From NCBI GenBank assembly GCA_022394755.1, contig JAGFCA010000086.1, positions 1 through 41,872 of the forward strand: a stretch of 41,872 nt of DNA, written 5' to 3'. This DNA is from Candidatus Poribacteria bacterium (GTDB lineage: Bacteria; Poribacteria; WGA-4E; WGA-3G). How positions within the stretch are numbered: position 1 is the stretch's first letter; each line of letters begins with the position of its first letter. Positions 28,586-37,731 of the stretch are shown piece by piece. The notes below the pieces were generated by a model. The model searched no databases and had not been told where the DNA came from. It saw nothing but the letters and a program-made list of their open reading frames with translations. The translations under genes and the position numbers were made by a program.

Positions 28586-29674
28586 TTAAGGTGAAATGGC
28601 AATCCTAACAATTTCCTGTTTAAAGGCATGTGTAAATGCATCATTTATTTCTGATAATGGGTATACCTTTCCAATAAGTTCAGCAAATGGATAATTTGAT
28701 TTCTGTTCTTCGATAAAACTAACAATCTTATCCATGATATTTGGATGATAGTTATGAACACCTTTTAATGTAATGCATTTTGTTACCAATTGATGTACAT
28801 TAAATGGTATTCCATCAAGTGGGTATACATATCCAAGCGTCAAACATTTACCCCCAATCCCTAACCAGTCAATCATATCAGGTAATGCTGGTGGTGCACC
28901 ACTCACTTCAACAACAAGATCAACACCTCGACCATCTGTTAAATCATCTAATTGTTTCGATATCTCGTCCTTTGACGTAGTTTCTGCATTAAATGTATGT
29001 GTAGCACCATAACGTAATACAGTATTCAATCGAACATCCTGTTTATCTACTACTCCTACGATTTTATATCCTTTTGACCGTAGATAACATGCTGCATATA
29101 TTCCTAACATCCCTGCACCATGTACAACAGCTGATTTTCCCGGTTCAGTTCCAATTGATTCAATACCGTTTACAACTGTACCTAATGCACAATTTATCGG
29201 AACAACTTCTTCGTCTGTTAGTGTATCAGGTATCTTATGTATTGAAGTTCCTTTTTTCAACTGAATATGGGTAGAGAATCCACCAGTAAGTGCATTTTCA
29301 CCTTCACTTAAGGCATGTCCATATTTAAACATGGATTCACACTTTTGTGGTAGATTGATATGGGAGCAGTAATGACATTCTCCACATGCTGTAGTAAGAC
29401 TCCATGTGATTCTATCCCCTACTTCTAACGGCTCGCCTTTATCAGATTTCAAAGAAGTCGGAGCATCAACAACTCCTATCGCCTCATGTCCTAACACACA
29501 TGGAACATCCATACCACGTCTACCAGAAACCGTGTGTAGATCGGATCCACAAATTGTCGCCAGTGAAACTCTTACTAAAACTGTATCAGGCACAGTTTGG
29601 ATTGGTACATCAATTATCTCAAAAGGTTTATCAACTCCGTGAAATATGGCTGTTTGTGCTAAATTTTGGTTCAT
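28586..29674 (-). CDS. Zinc-dependent alcohol dehydrogenase, HpnZ-like (phosphonate-associated)
   Basis: 362 residues of the medium-chain dehydrogenase family. Catalytic zinc ligands Cys42 (ICGSDLHT), His63 and Glu64 (GHE) and four structural-zinc cysteines (97, 100, 103, 112) are present. The Rossmann fold has HGAGMLGIYAACYL. The motif combination CGSDLHTVSGRR plus LPQKCESMFKYGH resembles the alcohol dehydrogenases associated with phosphonate degradation clusters (TIGR03366-like), from memory. It lies 52 bases upstream of the phosphonoacetate-hydrolase-like gene, in the same direction. It diverges from argB. Confidence 0.8.
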   Translation of the reverse strand: MNQNLAQTAIFHGVDKPFEIIDVPIQTVPDTVLVRVSLATICGSDLHTVSGRRGMDVPCVLGHEAIGVVDAPTSLKSDKGEPLEVGDRITWSLTTACGECHYCSHINLPQKCESMFKYGHALSEGENALTGGFSTHIQLKKGTSIHKIPDTLTDEEVVPINCALGTVVNGIESIGTEPGKSAVVHGAGMLGIYAACYLRSKGYKIVGVVDKQDVRLNTVLRYGATHTFNAETTSKDEISKQLDDLTDGRGVDLVVEVSGAPPALPDMIDWLGIGGKCLTLGYVYPLDGIPFNVHQLVTKCITLKGVHNYHPNIMDKIVSFIEEQKSNYPFAELIGKVYPLSEINDAFTHAFKQEIVRIAISP

Positions 29675-29837
29675 ATATCTATTTCTTCATAATCCTTCTA
29701 TAGTTGAGTTATTCTATTTCTGACTATTCAGTTGCTAAAGACACTGTTATTATTGCTAAATTATACTTGCCACGTCAACTATTATTTCGTATAATTTCAC
29801 ATCTTAATCGAAAAACAATAGGAATAAAGTATAATTC

Positions 29838-30716
29838 ATGAACCAAATTGCAGAAGTATTAATTGAAGCATTACCCTACATCCGTCGTTTCTCAAAAAAG
29901 AGAATAGTTATAAAATACGGTGGTGCTGCTATGGAAGATGAGTCATTAATTGATTCTGTCATTGAAGACATCGTATTAATGAAATTTGTTGGAATGCGTC
30001 CAATTATTGTTCATGGGGGTGGTCCCAAAATCAGCACATGGATGGATAAAATTGGGAAAAAAGCTGAATTTATACAAGGACTTAGGGTTACTGATGCTGA
30101 GACTGTCGAAATTGCTGAAATGGTTCTTGCTGGAACAATTAATAAAGGTATCGTATCTAAAATTAATCTTCACGGAGGACAAGCAATAGGACTTTGTGGG
30201 AAAGATGCAAATCTCATTGTTGCTGAAAAACATATACCTCAGGTATCTGATGAAAATGGAAATAAAGTTGATTTGGATATCGGTTATGTTGGAAGTGTGA
30301 TTGGTGTGAATGCGCAACCCATTATTACTCTTGATGAGGCAGACTATATACCTGTAATTGCACCGAATGGAATAGGGACAGATGGACAAACATACAATAT
30401 AAACGCTGATACAATGGCAGGAGAAATCGCTTCTGCTTTACAGGCAGAGAAACTAATTTTACTCACGGATACACGCGGAATATGTAGTGTTATGGATGAT
30501 GAATCTACTCTAATTCCAACAATCAAGATGAATGAAATAAATCAATTCATTGATGACCAAATTATTAAGGGTGGAATGATACCAAAAATTGAAGCATGTT
30601 CAACTGCTCTACTTGGCGGAGTTAAAAAAGCACATATAATTGATGGAAGAATAAAACACTCTCTCTTACTCGAAGTTCTTACCGAAGGTGGAATAGGAAC
30701 AGAGATCATACGATAA
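29838..30716 (+). CDS. argB: Acetylglutamate kinase
   Basis: 292 residues of the amino-acid kinase family. IVIKYGGAAM at about 23-32 is the ATP-phosphate loop, IVHGGGPKIS the acetylglutamate loop and MIPKIEACSTALLGGV the C-terminal signature. It phosphorylates N-acetylglutamate, the second arginine-biosynthesis step. No Shine-Dalgarno sequence is visible; the -10-like TATAAT ends only two bases before the ATG, so no useful leader is evident. An ORF of unknown function follows after 14 bases, probably in the same transcript. Other arg genes are not in the window. Confidence 0.95.
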   Translation: MNQIAEVLIEALPYIRRFSKKRIVIKYGGAAMEDESLIDSVIEDIVLMKFVGMRPIIVHGGGPKISTWMDKIGKKAEFIQGLRVTDAETVEIAEMVLAGTINKGIVSKINLHGGQAIGLCGKDANLIVAEKHIPQVSDENGNKVDLDIGYVGSVIGVNAQPIITLDEADYIPVIAPNGIGTDGQTYNINADTMAGEIASALQAEKLILLTDTRGICSVMDDESTLIPTIKMNEINQFIDDQIIKGGMIPKIEACSTALLGGVKKAHIIDGRIKHSLLLEVLTEGGIGTEIIR

Positions 30717-30730
30717 TCATAGGTGAACAC

Positions 30731-31903
30731 ATGGATAATAAGAAAAAAGTTGCAGCTATTATCACCACATATTTCCCAAACTCTCATGCTGACGTCATAG
30801 CTACAAAATATATGAAAGGTTTTCCAACAGATGAAGATCTTAAACCACCACGCACGGAATTAGTCTCTATTTATCTTGATCAGATTGATCCACGGGATAT
30901 TGGAGTTGGATTAGCAGAAGAACATAATGTACCAATCTACCAAAGTATTCGACAAGCATTAACATTAGGTGAGAGTGATCTCGCAGTAGATGGTGTAATA
31001 CTAATTGGGGAACATGGGGATTATCCACATAATGAATTTGAACAACATATGTACCCTCGAAGGTATATGTTTGAGCAAATTTGTGGAGTATTCGCTTCAT
31101 CTGGTCGTTCTGTTCCAGTTTTCAACGATAAACACCTTGCATATAATTGGGATGATGCAAATTGGATGTATGAACGTGCAAAGGAACTTGATGTGCCTTT
31201 TATGGCAGGTTCATCATTACCTTTGGGTTGGAGACAACCATTCTTAGAACACGATCTTGACACACCTATAGATTCTGCCGTTGGAATTGGTTATGGTGGA
31301 ATTGAATCCTACGGATTTCATGCAATTGAAACTCTTCAGTGTATGATTGAACGTCGTAAAGGTGGTGAATCTGGGGTGGTTGCTGTTCAATGTTTAGAAG
31401 GGGATGCAGTCTGGGAAGCAGCAGAAAACGGAGAATGGTCTATATCATTAGCTGATGCTGCGTGTCATCAGATTAAAAACCGTCCTGACAAATCAATTAT
31501 TGAAGGTTGTCCAAACCCCGCAGTATTTCTAATTGAACATACTGACGGGTTCAAGTCTGCAGTTTTAATGTTAAACGGATATGTTACTGATTTTGCCTAT
31601 GCAGCTCAAGTTGGAGAAAATGTCTATTCTACGGAAGTTTACTTACAGAACGGTGTACCATATTCACATTTCAGTTATTTAAGTTTGAATATTGAAGAGA
31701 TGTTTCTTACCGGTGTCCCACAGTATCCTGCTGAACGAACATTATTAACCACAGGTATCCTTGACACTATAATGCATTCACGTCATCAAGGACATATCCG
31801 TCTTGAAACACCACATTTGGAAAATATCAAATATCAATCTTTTGATAAAACGCCAATACGTCCAACTGCACCACGACCAGAAGGTGCGACACTTCAGAAT
31901 TAA
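30731..31903 (+). CDS. Uncharacterised protein, probably cotranscribed with argB
   Basis: 390 residues; family not recognised. The N-terminus VAAIITTYFPNSHADVIA plus FPTDEDLKPPRTELVSIYLDQ resembles Rossmann-like sugar-metabolism proteins of Planctomycetes-type bacteria, but I cannot prove it. Notable strings: ILIGEHGDYPHNEFEQHMYPRR, VFNDKHLAYNWDDANWMY, and the ending ILDTIMHSRHQGHIRLETPHL. His, Asp and Glu are clustered in these, as in a metal-dependent or oxidoreductase-like active site. No signal peptide; cytoplasmic. It starts 14 bases after argB with GGTGAA upstream. Confidence 0.7.
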   Translation: MDNKKKVAAIITTYFPNSHADVIATKYMKGFPTDEDLKPPRTELVSIYLDQIDPRDIGVGLAEEHNVPIYQSIRQALTLGESDLAVDGVILIGEHGDYPHNEFEQHMYPRRYMFEQICGVFASSGRSVPVFNDKHLAYNWDDANWMYERAKELDVPFMAGSSLPLGWRQPFLEHDLDTPIDSAVGIGYGGIESYGFHAIETLQCMIERRKGGESGVVAVQCLEGDAVWEAAENGEWSISLADAACHQIKNRPDKSIIEGCPNPAVFLIEHTDGFKSAVLMLNGYVTDFAYAAQVGENVYSTEVYLQNGVPYSHFSYLSLNIEEMFLTGVPQYPAERTLLTTGILDTIMHSRHQGHIRLETPHLENIKYQSFDKTPIRPTAPRPEGATLQN

Positions 31904-31933
31904 TCCACAATCTATACATAGGATTATCTAATC

Positions 31934-32425
31934 TTAACAATATTTCTCAAATAGAGTTCGAAGATTTTCTTGTGTAGCATTCGGATCTTCTATAATAATC
32001 CGCGCCCCACCGATTACATCCATAAATCCTAATTCCCTTTGGTAACGTGGTACAACATGTAAATGTAAATGTGGGATACTTGCTCCGGATGTTTCACCCA
32101 TATTAAACCCTATATTGAACCCACGTGGTTGATATGCCTCAGACAATACCTCGAAACTTAAGCACTGTAATTCATGAAGTCCAATTACTTCATCTGAATT
32201 CAACTCACGTAAATCTTCGACATGTCTTTGTGGAAAAATCAACAAGTGTCCAGGACTATACGGATATAGGTTAAGCGATATAGTAAATAACTCCGTACGA
32301 TGTACCTCTAATCTTTCGACCTTGTCATTTTTTTCTACAATTGCACATAAAATACATTCAACATTGGGTCGATTCCTTCCTTTGGCATAGGGTAATTTGT
32401 TCGGTACAAACAAGTTTTCACGCAT
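31934..32425 (-). CDS. HIT-family hydrolase
   Basis: 163 residues. The histidine-triad motif PHLHLHVVPRY (His119, His121, His123) and NIGFNMGETSGASIPH are typical of HIT enzymes, which hydrolyse or transfer dinucleoside phosphates such as Ap4A. A Cys24-x2-Cys27 pair near the start (CILC) resembles the zinc-binding end of Ap4A-phosphorylase/HIT relatives. The ATG follows AAGGAAA. It converges with the plus-strand 390-residue gene and has an AT-rich upstream region. Confidence 0.9.
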   Translation of the reverse strand: MRENLFVPNKLPYAKGRNRPNVECILCAIVEKNDKVERLEVHRTELFTISLNLYPYSPGHLLIFPQRHVEDLRELNSDEVIGLHELQCLSFEVLSEAYQPRGFNIGFNMGETSGASIPHLHLHVVPRYQRELGFMDVIGGARIIIEDPNATQENLRTLFEKYC

Positions 32426-32811
32426 TATGTTTTCCTTATTCTATAGTTTTATACGGTTGCTACTTTCATAATAAAACAAATAATACGTAGATGCAAGTAT
32501 AACATGTACATTACCCATCCTCTATACACTTCATTTTATAGGTTAGTAATACATAATTATGGACATTTTTAGAATACACCTTTCTTAGTAGGAAAAGTGT
32601 AAAAGACTAAAATTGAGCAGATGTCATTTCTATCAATTTGTCTCTCTGTGTCTTATTATGTAACCTTTCTAATATTCTTACATTCTGCCATTTAACAAGA
32701 GAGTATATTTGATAAAAATCGAGTGAACTATGTCTATCTTAAAAGGGATTTTATTATGAATATTGGTATTAGATATAAGAATAATTTCAGGATTCTAATG
32801 AGTGTACTTGT
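32426..32811. other. Non-coding stretch with imperfect hairpin
   Basis: 386 AT-rich bases. TACACCTTTC at 32575-32584 and the arm ending at 32601 form an imperfect hairpin of about 11 pairs. The 15-base string GTAGGAAAAGTGTAA at 32588-32602 also occurs exactly at 1412-1426. Nothing else is supported. Confidence 0.4.
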
Positions 32812-33142
32812 ATGAAATATATTACAATAGCGATCAGTGTCCTGTTATGTGTTGGAGTATTAGTAGGATATTTTAAGATCAGATTTAATCCAACTACGGA
32901 AGTAGTGAAAATCTATAAATCACTCCGTTTGAGCAGACACAGGAACATTCACAGCACAAAGAAACTTCAGACCAATCTATTGAAGATATACGCACATCTG
33001 ATAGAGATGAGAGAAAGATCCAGCAAGCGGATATAGTTCCTGGAGCTAAACGGATCACGGATTATGAGTTGACCCCAGAGATACCGATTTTTTTGATTGG
33101 CTTTCTACCATGCCCGATATATTTACAAAGGAGGAAGAAGTT
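32812..33142 (+). pseudogene. Frameshifted membrane-anchored protein gene
   Basis: The first frame gives an N-terminal transmembrane segment (about 4-22: a good hydrophobic run after MKYI) and the sequence VVKIYK. Near 32918 the sensible protein continues in another frame (PFEQTQEHSQHKETSDQS, then DIVPGAKRITDYELTPEIP, a hydrophilic charged linker), and near a seven-T run at 33086-33092 it changes again to FDWLSTMPDIFTKEEE, the frame of the next gene. This looks like a single anchored protein broken by two frameshifts. Sequencing error in homopolymers is an alternative. Confidence 0.5.
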
Positions 33143-33466
33143 GTGATTAATCAGAATCAGAACACAAATATAGAGATTTCATACGCTGAACTTTCCAAAA
33201 TAGTAAGAGAGAATTACGATCTCAAAGAAGTGATCCAAAGTTATATTGATCTAGACGAAAGGATCAGTCCATGGTTCTGCCCAAAATGCAATCAACAGGA
33301 TTTTGAAATAATGCGAAATGCAAAAAACGGCAGACTTGAGTATTGGTGTTGTTTTAATTGCTACAATAGTGCTTATGATGTGATTGAATTTGTTGCGTGG
33401 ATAGAAGGGATTGATCATCATGATGCCATCCTAAAGTTAGCTACACAAGCTGGACTCTTGAAATAA
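33143..33466 (+). CDS. Free-standing DnaG-type zinc-ribbon (CHC2-like) protein
   Basis: About 107 residues from the GTG at 33143, chosen because a perfect AAAGGAGGAAG (33127-33137) precedes it; an in-frame ATG at 33110 has no such site. The protein has SYIDLDERISPWFCPKC, a second Cys pair (CCFNC) and DVIEFVAWIEGIDHHDAI followed by LATQAGL, which is the pattern of the N-terminal zinc-binding domain of DnaG primase (CxxC...CxxC, then DVIDFV...EG and AERAG). No primase TOPRIM domain follows. It could bind single-stranded DNA as a stand-alone module. Confidence 0.65.
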   Translation: MINQNQNTNIEISYAELSKIVRENYDLKEVIQSYIDLDERISPWFCPKCNQQDFEIMRNAKNGRLEYWCCFNCYNSAYDVIEFVAWIEGIDHHDAILKLATQAGLLK

Positions 33467-33576
33467 GGAAATCTCAATGCATTACAAACAAATAATATAA
33501 CATAAGCTCTGAACAACTTTAAAGTTTTTGGTACTATAGGCGTCAATTTAATCGTTATGTTTGATGTTTTTAACAG

Positions 33577-34644
33577 TTAATCTTGAAGATTAACAAATTG
33601 AAAAACACTCACCCTACCTGACTCGTCACCAACAGCAATATACTCGTCATTCGGTGCCCAAAGGAGGTTTGTGACCCCCGCTGTAAGAGTGGCTTCATGA
33701 ATCGCACGAGAACTGCGTCTGCCTTGCAATTCCCAGACGTAGACCAGACCGTCGGCATCTCCTGAGACCAGCAGTTTTCCATTATGTTGAAAACACACAA
33801 CGCTGATAAAATTCAGATGCCCGGAAAGCGAAATAGGTTTGGTACCAGCCGGTCCGTTCCCGGAACAATCCCACACCGTAACATCCAGACCACCTCCCGT
33901 GGCCAAGAATCGACACGTGGCATCCCACGAGAGTTCTTGCACTTTCGTCGGATAACCATACATTTGCAAGTCCTCTCCGGTAGACATTATCCAGAAATGT
34001 ACGGTCGAATCTTGATCTCCGGTGGCGATGTATTTGCCGTCAGGACTCCACGCAATCACCAGTGATGAACCTTTCCATTCCAATCGGCGGATGGCTTCCG
34101 GCTGTTGTGGATCCCACAACGTGACACCGCCGTAGGTAATCGATGCAAGCTGCCTTTCACGTGGTTTCCATTGAATACCGTATATTGTACTCTGATGGTC
34201 AGGATATTCGCAAACCAGATCGCCGACTGCGTTCCAGAGTTTTAGTTTACGACCAGCAGCAGAGGCGAGTATCGGTTTATCGCCGTCACTCCAAGCCAGG
34301 TGCTCAACCCATGAAGCACCCCCTTCAAACGAATGGGTTGCTTCACCACTTGTGGTATCCCACAACCGTATTTTCCCATCTTGTCCTGAACTTGCAAGCA
34401 CCTTGCTGTCTGGATGCCACGCGATTGACATAGTGCCGAATTCATGCCCTTCAAAAGTATTGATAACTGCTCCATGACTACCTTCAAAAATTGTCACCGT
34501 ACCAAGAACGGACGCGGCAGCGATGTATCTCCCATCAGGCGACCACGCCAGATCAATGACGTAGTCGCTGATGGTTGTGCTCCAATTTACGTGTAGTTGA
34601 GAGGGCTGTTCAAAGCGGTTACTCAGTCTGTTCAAGCGAGACAT
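33577..34644 (-). CDS. WD40-repeat beta-propeller protein of the metal island
   Basis: 355 residues with seven to eight WD40 blades, each showing the [LI]AWSPDG pattern and a W-D or related end: examples [75 protein letters not shown] and [20 protein letters not shown]. No signal peptide, so a cytoplasmic scaffold. It overlaps the stop of the COG0523 GTPase by 13 bases and has AAAGGAT upstream, so translation is coupled. The tight linkage suggests it works with the GTPase, perhaps presenting client proteins; that is inferred. Confidence 0.88.
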   Translation of the reverse strand: MSRLNRLSNRFEQPSQLHVNWSTTISDYVIDLAWSPDGRYIAAASVLGTVTIFEGSHGAVINTFEGHEFGTMSIAWHPDSKVLASSGQDGKIRLWDTTSGEATHSFEGGASWVEHLAWSDGDKPILASAAGRKLKLWNAVGDLVCEYPDHQSTIYGIQWKPRERQLASITYGGVTLWDPQQPEAIRRLEWKGSSLVIAWSPDGKYIATGDQDSTVHFWIMSTGEDLQMYGYPTKVQELSWDATCRFLATGGGLDVTVWDCSGNGPAGTKPISLSGHLNFISVVCFQHNGKLLVSGDADGLVYVWELQGRRSSRAIHEATLTAGVTNLLWAPNDEYIAVGDESGRVSVFQFVNLQD

Positions 34645-35984
34645 GATTCAAATCCTTTAGTCAATTCGGTCCGGTCGAGGTTGCGTCCGATGAAGATGAG
34701 GCTATTGTAACGCTGTTCATCACCCCACGGACGGTCAGGACGACCATCGAAGAGCATATGAACACCTTGGAAGACAAATCGGTTTACCTCCCCTTTGATG
34801 CTCAGTATACCTTTCATGCGGAAGATGTCAGGACCTTTTGTTTGAAGTAGATCGCCAATCCAATCGTCCAGACGACCGGGATTAAGGTCGCCGGGGGTTG
34901 TGATGCCAACAGATGTAACTTCGTCATCATGTTCGTGGTCTGGTTTAAATTCACGTTCAACAACTGGCTTGACAAGGGCACCGCTAACAAAGAGTTGTGT
35001 TTGAAATTCATCAGGGTGATGCTCGGTAAACAGCGCGTAAGCCCCGGTGCGGTCGATCTGCACGTCAAAGTGTAATTCGTTCGCTGTAAGATTCAACTCA
35101 GTGAGTTGTCCACTTGGTTGAAGGGTACCACCTGCCGAAAGTTCATGCTCATCATCGGAGAAAACCATAACGACTGGCTCAACAGCGAGCTCCAAAGCTT
35201 CATCAGTTGACTCATTTACGGGTACCAACGCGAGTTTCATCGCAGGGTCAGGACCTTCTTGAAGAAGTAGTTCATGCGTGCCTGCCGAAAGGTTATAAAC
35301 ACCTGCCCATTCAAAGGGGTATTCAGGTTCCATAAACTGTGGGTCTACCTCCATCGCCCGGTCCAGATCGAATCCACCGACATTGAGAATCTTGTCCATT
35401 TCAACTACGGCGTTTTTCGTTCGATAAAGCTTCGCTGCACTGTTCATGCTCCGTATTCTGGCTTCCAGTTGATCTAACTCTCCCTCGGTCACAAGGTCAA
35501 TCTTGTTCAACAAAATGACATCGGCAAAGGCAATCTGTTCACAAGCCTCGTCGCTGTCATCGATGTGCTGCCAGATATGTTTAGCATCAACCACCGTCGT
35601 GACGGAATCCAATTGCAGTTTTTCCTGCATTTCGGTATCCATGAAGAACGTCTGAGCAACTGGTCCGGGGTCCGCAAGCCCTGTGGTTTCAACCATGATG
35701 TAGTCGAACTTATCGCGACGCTTCATTAGATTCCCCAAAATACGGATGAGATCACCACGCACCGTACAGCAGATGCAACCATTATTCATCTCAAAAATCT
35801 CTTCTTCGGCGCCGATAACCAAATCATTATCAACACCGATCTCACCAAACTCGTTTTCGATGACGGCGATTCGTTTGCCATGGTTTTCGGTGAGAATACG
35901 GTTGAGAAGCGTGGTTTTACCAGAACCTAAAAATCCTGTCAACACGGTGACAGGGACTTGATTTTCTATTATGGTTTTGTTCAT
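34632..35984 (-). CDS. COG0523 (CobW-type) metallochaperone GTPase with extra domain
   Basis: 450 residues; many relatives are about 320-400. The G1 loop is GFLGSGKT (17-24), the metal motif CICC at 70-73 (GCICC) is the COG0523 hallmark, and LLNKID (158-163) is G4. The CobW C-terminal domain runs from about 358 to 448. Between them (about 222-340) is an inserted beta-rich domain with Trp/Gly repeats ([33 protein letters not shown]), and a His-rich link at 349-353 (DHEHD). Such GTPases deliver zinc or other metals to proteins. AAGGAG precedes the ATG. It lies 19 bases downstream of a small gene and upstream of the WD40 gene. Confidence 0.95.
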   Translation of the reverse strand: MNKTIIENQVPVTVLTGFLGSGKTTLLNRILTENHGKRIAVIENEFGEIGVDNDLVIGAEEEIFEMNNGCICCTVRGDLIRILGNLMKRRDKFDYIMVETTGLADPGPVAQTFFMDTEMQEKLQLDSVTTVVDAKHIWQHIDDSDEACEQIAFADVILLNKIDLVTEGELDQLEARIRSMNSAAKLYRTKNAVVEMDKILNVGGFDLDRAMEVDPQFMEPEYPFEWAGVYNLSAGTHELLLQEGPDPAMKLALVPVNESTDEALELAVEPVVMVFSDDEHELSAGGTLQPSGQLTELNLTANELHFDVQIDRTGAYALFTEHHPDEFQTQLFVSGALVKPVVEREFKPDHEHDDEVTSVGITTPGDLNPGRLDDWIGDLLQTKGPDIFRMKGILSIKGEVNRFVFQGVHMLFDGRPDRPWGDEQRYNSLIFIGRNLDRTELTKGFESCLA

Positions 35985-36003
35985 CTTTCTCTCCTTGTAA
36001 AAT

Positions 36004-36267
36004 TTAGCCAGCGGTCAAGCTAACGATGTCCGTCTGCTCCACCTCCGCCAGCGGTTTGTGAATCTTGTATTGTTGGGGCTTTCCCGGTGTAACCATGATT
36101 GCAATGACCGTTTCAATAGGTGGACAGCCTTCTTCGGTGCATTGCAACTCAGTAATCATCACGGAGACATCTTCAGATAGGTCAAAGGCTTGGGAAACCC
36201 AGGATTTGACTTGGACGTGTTGTCGTGGGTCACTCTCTTTTTGCGTTTTGAAATATTTCATCTGCAT
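36004..36267 (-). CDS. Small conserved protein of the metal island
   Basis: 87 residues from the ATG at 36267, preferred because GGAG lies about 9 bases before it; the upstream extension overlaps the preceding gene. It shows [37 protein letters not shown] and [16 protein letters not shown] think it resembles small proteins that accompany COG0523 GTPases, but this is from memory and unverified. The Cys pair (CTEEGC) could bind metal. No signal peptide; soluble. Confidence 0.6.
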   Translation of the reverse strand: MQMKYFKTQKESDPRQHVQVKSWVSQAFDLSEDVSVMITELQCTEEGCPPIETVIAIMVTPGKPQQYKIHKPLAEVEQTDIVSLTAG

Positions 36268-36322
36268 TTGTAAAACTCCGTTGTATAAGAATTTAGGATC
36301 ATCCATTCTCTTGTAAAACGGT

Positions 36323-37276
36323 TTATAACTCCGATTCCTCAATCAAAGCATATACAATCGTATCAATATTATATCGGATCATCCCAATGTATGTACCTTC
36401 AGGTGTTCCTTCGTTTCCCATAGCATCTGTGAAAAGTTGACCACCAATCTCTACACCAAATCCCTTTGCTTTCACAGCGGTTTTCACAGCTTCGAGACTG
36501 CGTGAAGATACGGATGACTCTGCAAAAATAGCAGAGATACCCCGCTCAGCAATAAAGGTCGCCAAATCCTGTATATCGGCGATACCGACTTCTGTCGTGG
36601 TGCTAATACCTTGTAATCCGCGCACCTCAAACCTGTACGCCATTCCGAAGTAATGAAAACAGTCGTGCGCCGTCACAAGGACGCGTTGCTCAGATGGCAC
36701 GCGTTCCACTTGAGACTTTATGTATTCATCGAGTTCTACCAGTTTCGTTAGGTAACGTTCGGCGTTGCTTCGGTACAAAACAGAATTATCAGCGTCGAAT
36801 TCACTCAGAACATCGCGAACTTTTTCCACCACTTGCATCCAAAGACTTACGTCAAACCATAAGTGTGGATCGTAAAGTTCTTCGTATTCTGAGTGTGTTA
36901 TGAGTAGACTCCGATCAATAGCGTCTGTTACGGGGATCGTCAGTATATCCTCCGACATCTTCGCAAGGATGTCCCCCATTTTTGCTTCAAGGTGCAGCCC
37001 GTTATAGAATATGATGTGTGCTGAACCGAGCATTTGAACATCTTTAGCAGTCGGGTTGTAAAAGTGTGGGTCAACTCCAGCTTCCACCATCCCGGTCACC
37101 TCAACACGCGTACCACCAACATTTTTAACAACATCAGTAATCATACCGATCGTGGTAACAACGCGAAGTTTATCGTCTGTGACAGCACCCGGTTGTCCCT
37201 TCGAATCACAGCCAAACCATACCAATAAACATATTAAACACACTGAAATGTAGATTCTCTGCATAATTTTATACAT
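36323..37276 (-). CDS. TroA/ZnuA-type metal-binding lipoprotein
   Basis: 317 residues. A lipoprotein signal ends at Cys23 (VWFGC). Family metal ligands: His71 (GVDPHFYNP), His138 (DPHLWFD), His204 (TAHDCFHYFG) and Asp284 (FTDAMG). No long His-rich loop is present, so metal preference (Zn or Mn) is open. It binds metal in the periplasm, normally for an ABC transporter, but no permease or ATPase gene is adjacent. It overlaps the end of the MerC-like gene by 8 bases and is followed by the small protein gene. Confidence 0.9.
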   Translation of the reverse strand: MYKIMQRIYISVCLICLLVWFGCDSKGQPGAVTDDKLRVVTTIGMITDVVKNVGGTRVEVTGMVEAGVDPHFYNPTAKDVQMLGSAHIIFYNGLHLEAKMGDILAKMSEDILTIPVTDAIDRSLLITHSEYEELYDPHLWFDVSLWMQVVEKVRDVLSEFDADNSVLYRSNAERYLTKLVELDEYIKSQVERVPSEQRVLVTAHDCFHYFGMAYRFEVRGLQGISTTTEVGIADIQDLATFIAERGISAIFAESSVSSRSLEAVKTAVKAKGFGVEIGGQLFTDAMGNEGTPEGTYIGMIRYNIDTIVYALIEESEL

Positions 37277-37667
37277 CTTCGGTCTCGCATGCTGGACAGG
37301 TCTTGCAGAGATGACGATTTACGAGGTGTGCAGAAGCGAGTAAAATTCCACCTATACTATAGAAAACCATCTCAAAGGTGCCCTCAACGGCTGTCCTTGA
37401 GGTGGTTATGAATGCCAACGCCACTATCAATATCAACAATGCTCGCCAGCTACGGTGGTGTCGAACACCCCAGGCTAAACTTCCAACTGCAAGTCCAATT
37501 GCGCCAAGTATAAGGTACATTTCAGCCCGTTCATTTGCAAGAAAACCCAATCCAATCAATGGCAAAACTGCGATTAAAAGCGGCATCGAAAGGCAATGGA
37601 TCGCACATGCAACAGAAAGACATGCACCAGTAGTATCCACGAATTCGTGACCAAAAAATCTTCTCAT
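37269..37667 (-). CDS. MerC-like membrane protein
   Basis: 132 residues with about four transmembrane segments. The MerC signature lies near the N-terminus (ACLSVACAIHCLSMPLL; Cys16, Cys21, Cys25 and His24), and three cysteines end the protein (CKTCPAC at 121-127). MerC proteins import mercury in mer operons, but MerC-like proteins in metal-uptake islands are thought to move zinc or similar metals through the inner membrane. AAGGAG precedes the ATG. It sits between the TonB receptor gene and the TroA/ZnuA-like gene, which would fit a non-ABC route across the inner membrane. Confidence 0.85.
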   Translation of the reverse strand: MRRFFGHEFVDTTGACLSVACAIHCLSMPLLIAVLPLIGLGFLANERAEMYLILGAIGLAVGSLAWGVRHHRSWRALLILIVALAFITTSRTAVEGTFEMVFYSIGGILLASAHLVNRHLCKTCPACETEDV

Positions 37668-37731
37668 TTTTAACTCCTTATAAAATTGAGGACGGGTGAT
37701 TTGATAGAATTATCTCACACGTCCTATAGTT

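Noticed and set aside
29827..29838. TATAAT just before argB as a -10 box of a leaderless transcript
   Set aside because: No matching -35 at normal spacing, and start-site distance would place the RNA 5' end inside the codons.
36265..36342. N-terminal extension of the small protein
   Set aside because: Those 25 codons overlap the previous gene and lack a ribosome binding site, whereas GGAG precedes the ATG at 36267.
37269..37667. A mercury-resistance operon because of the MerC-like gene
   Set aside because: No merA, merT, merP or merR is nearby; the surrounding genes are zinc-type uptake genes.
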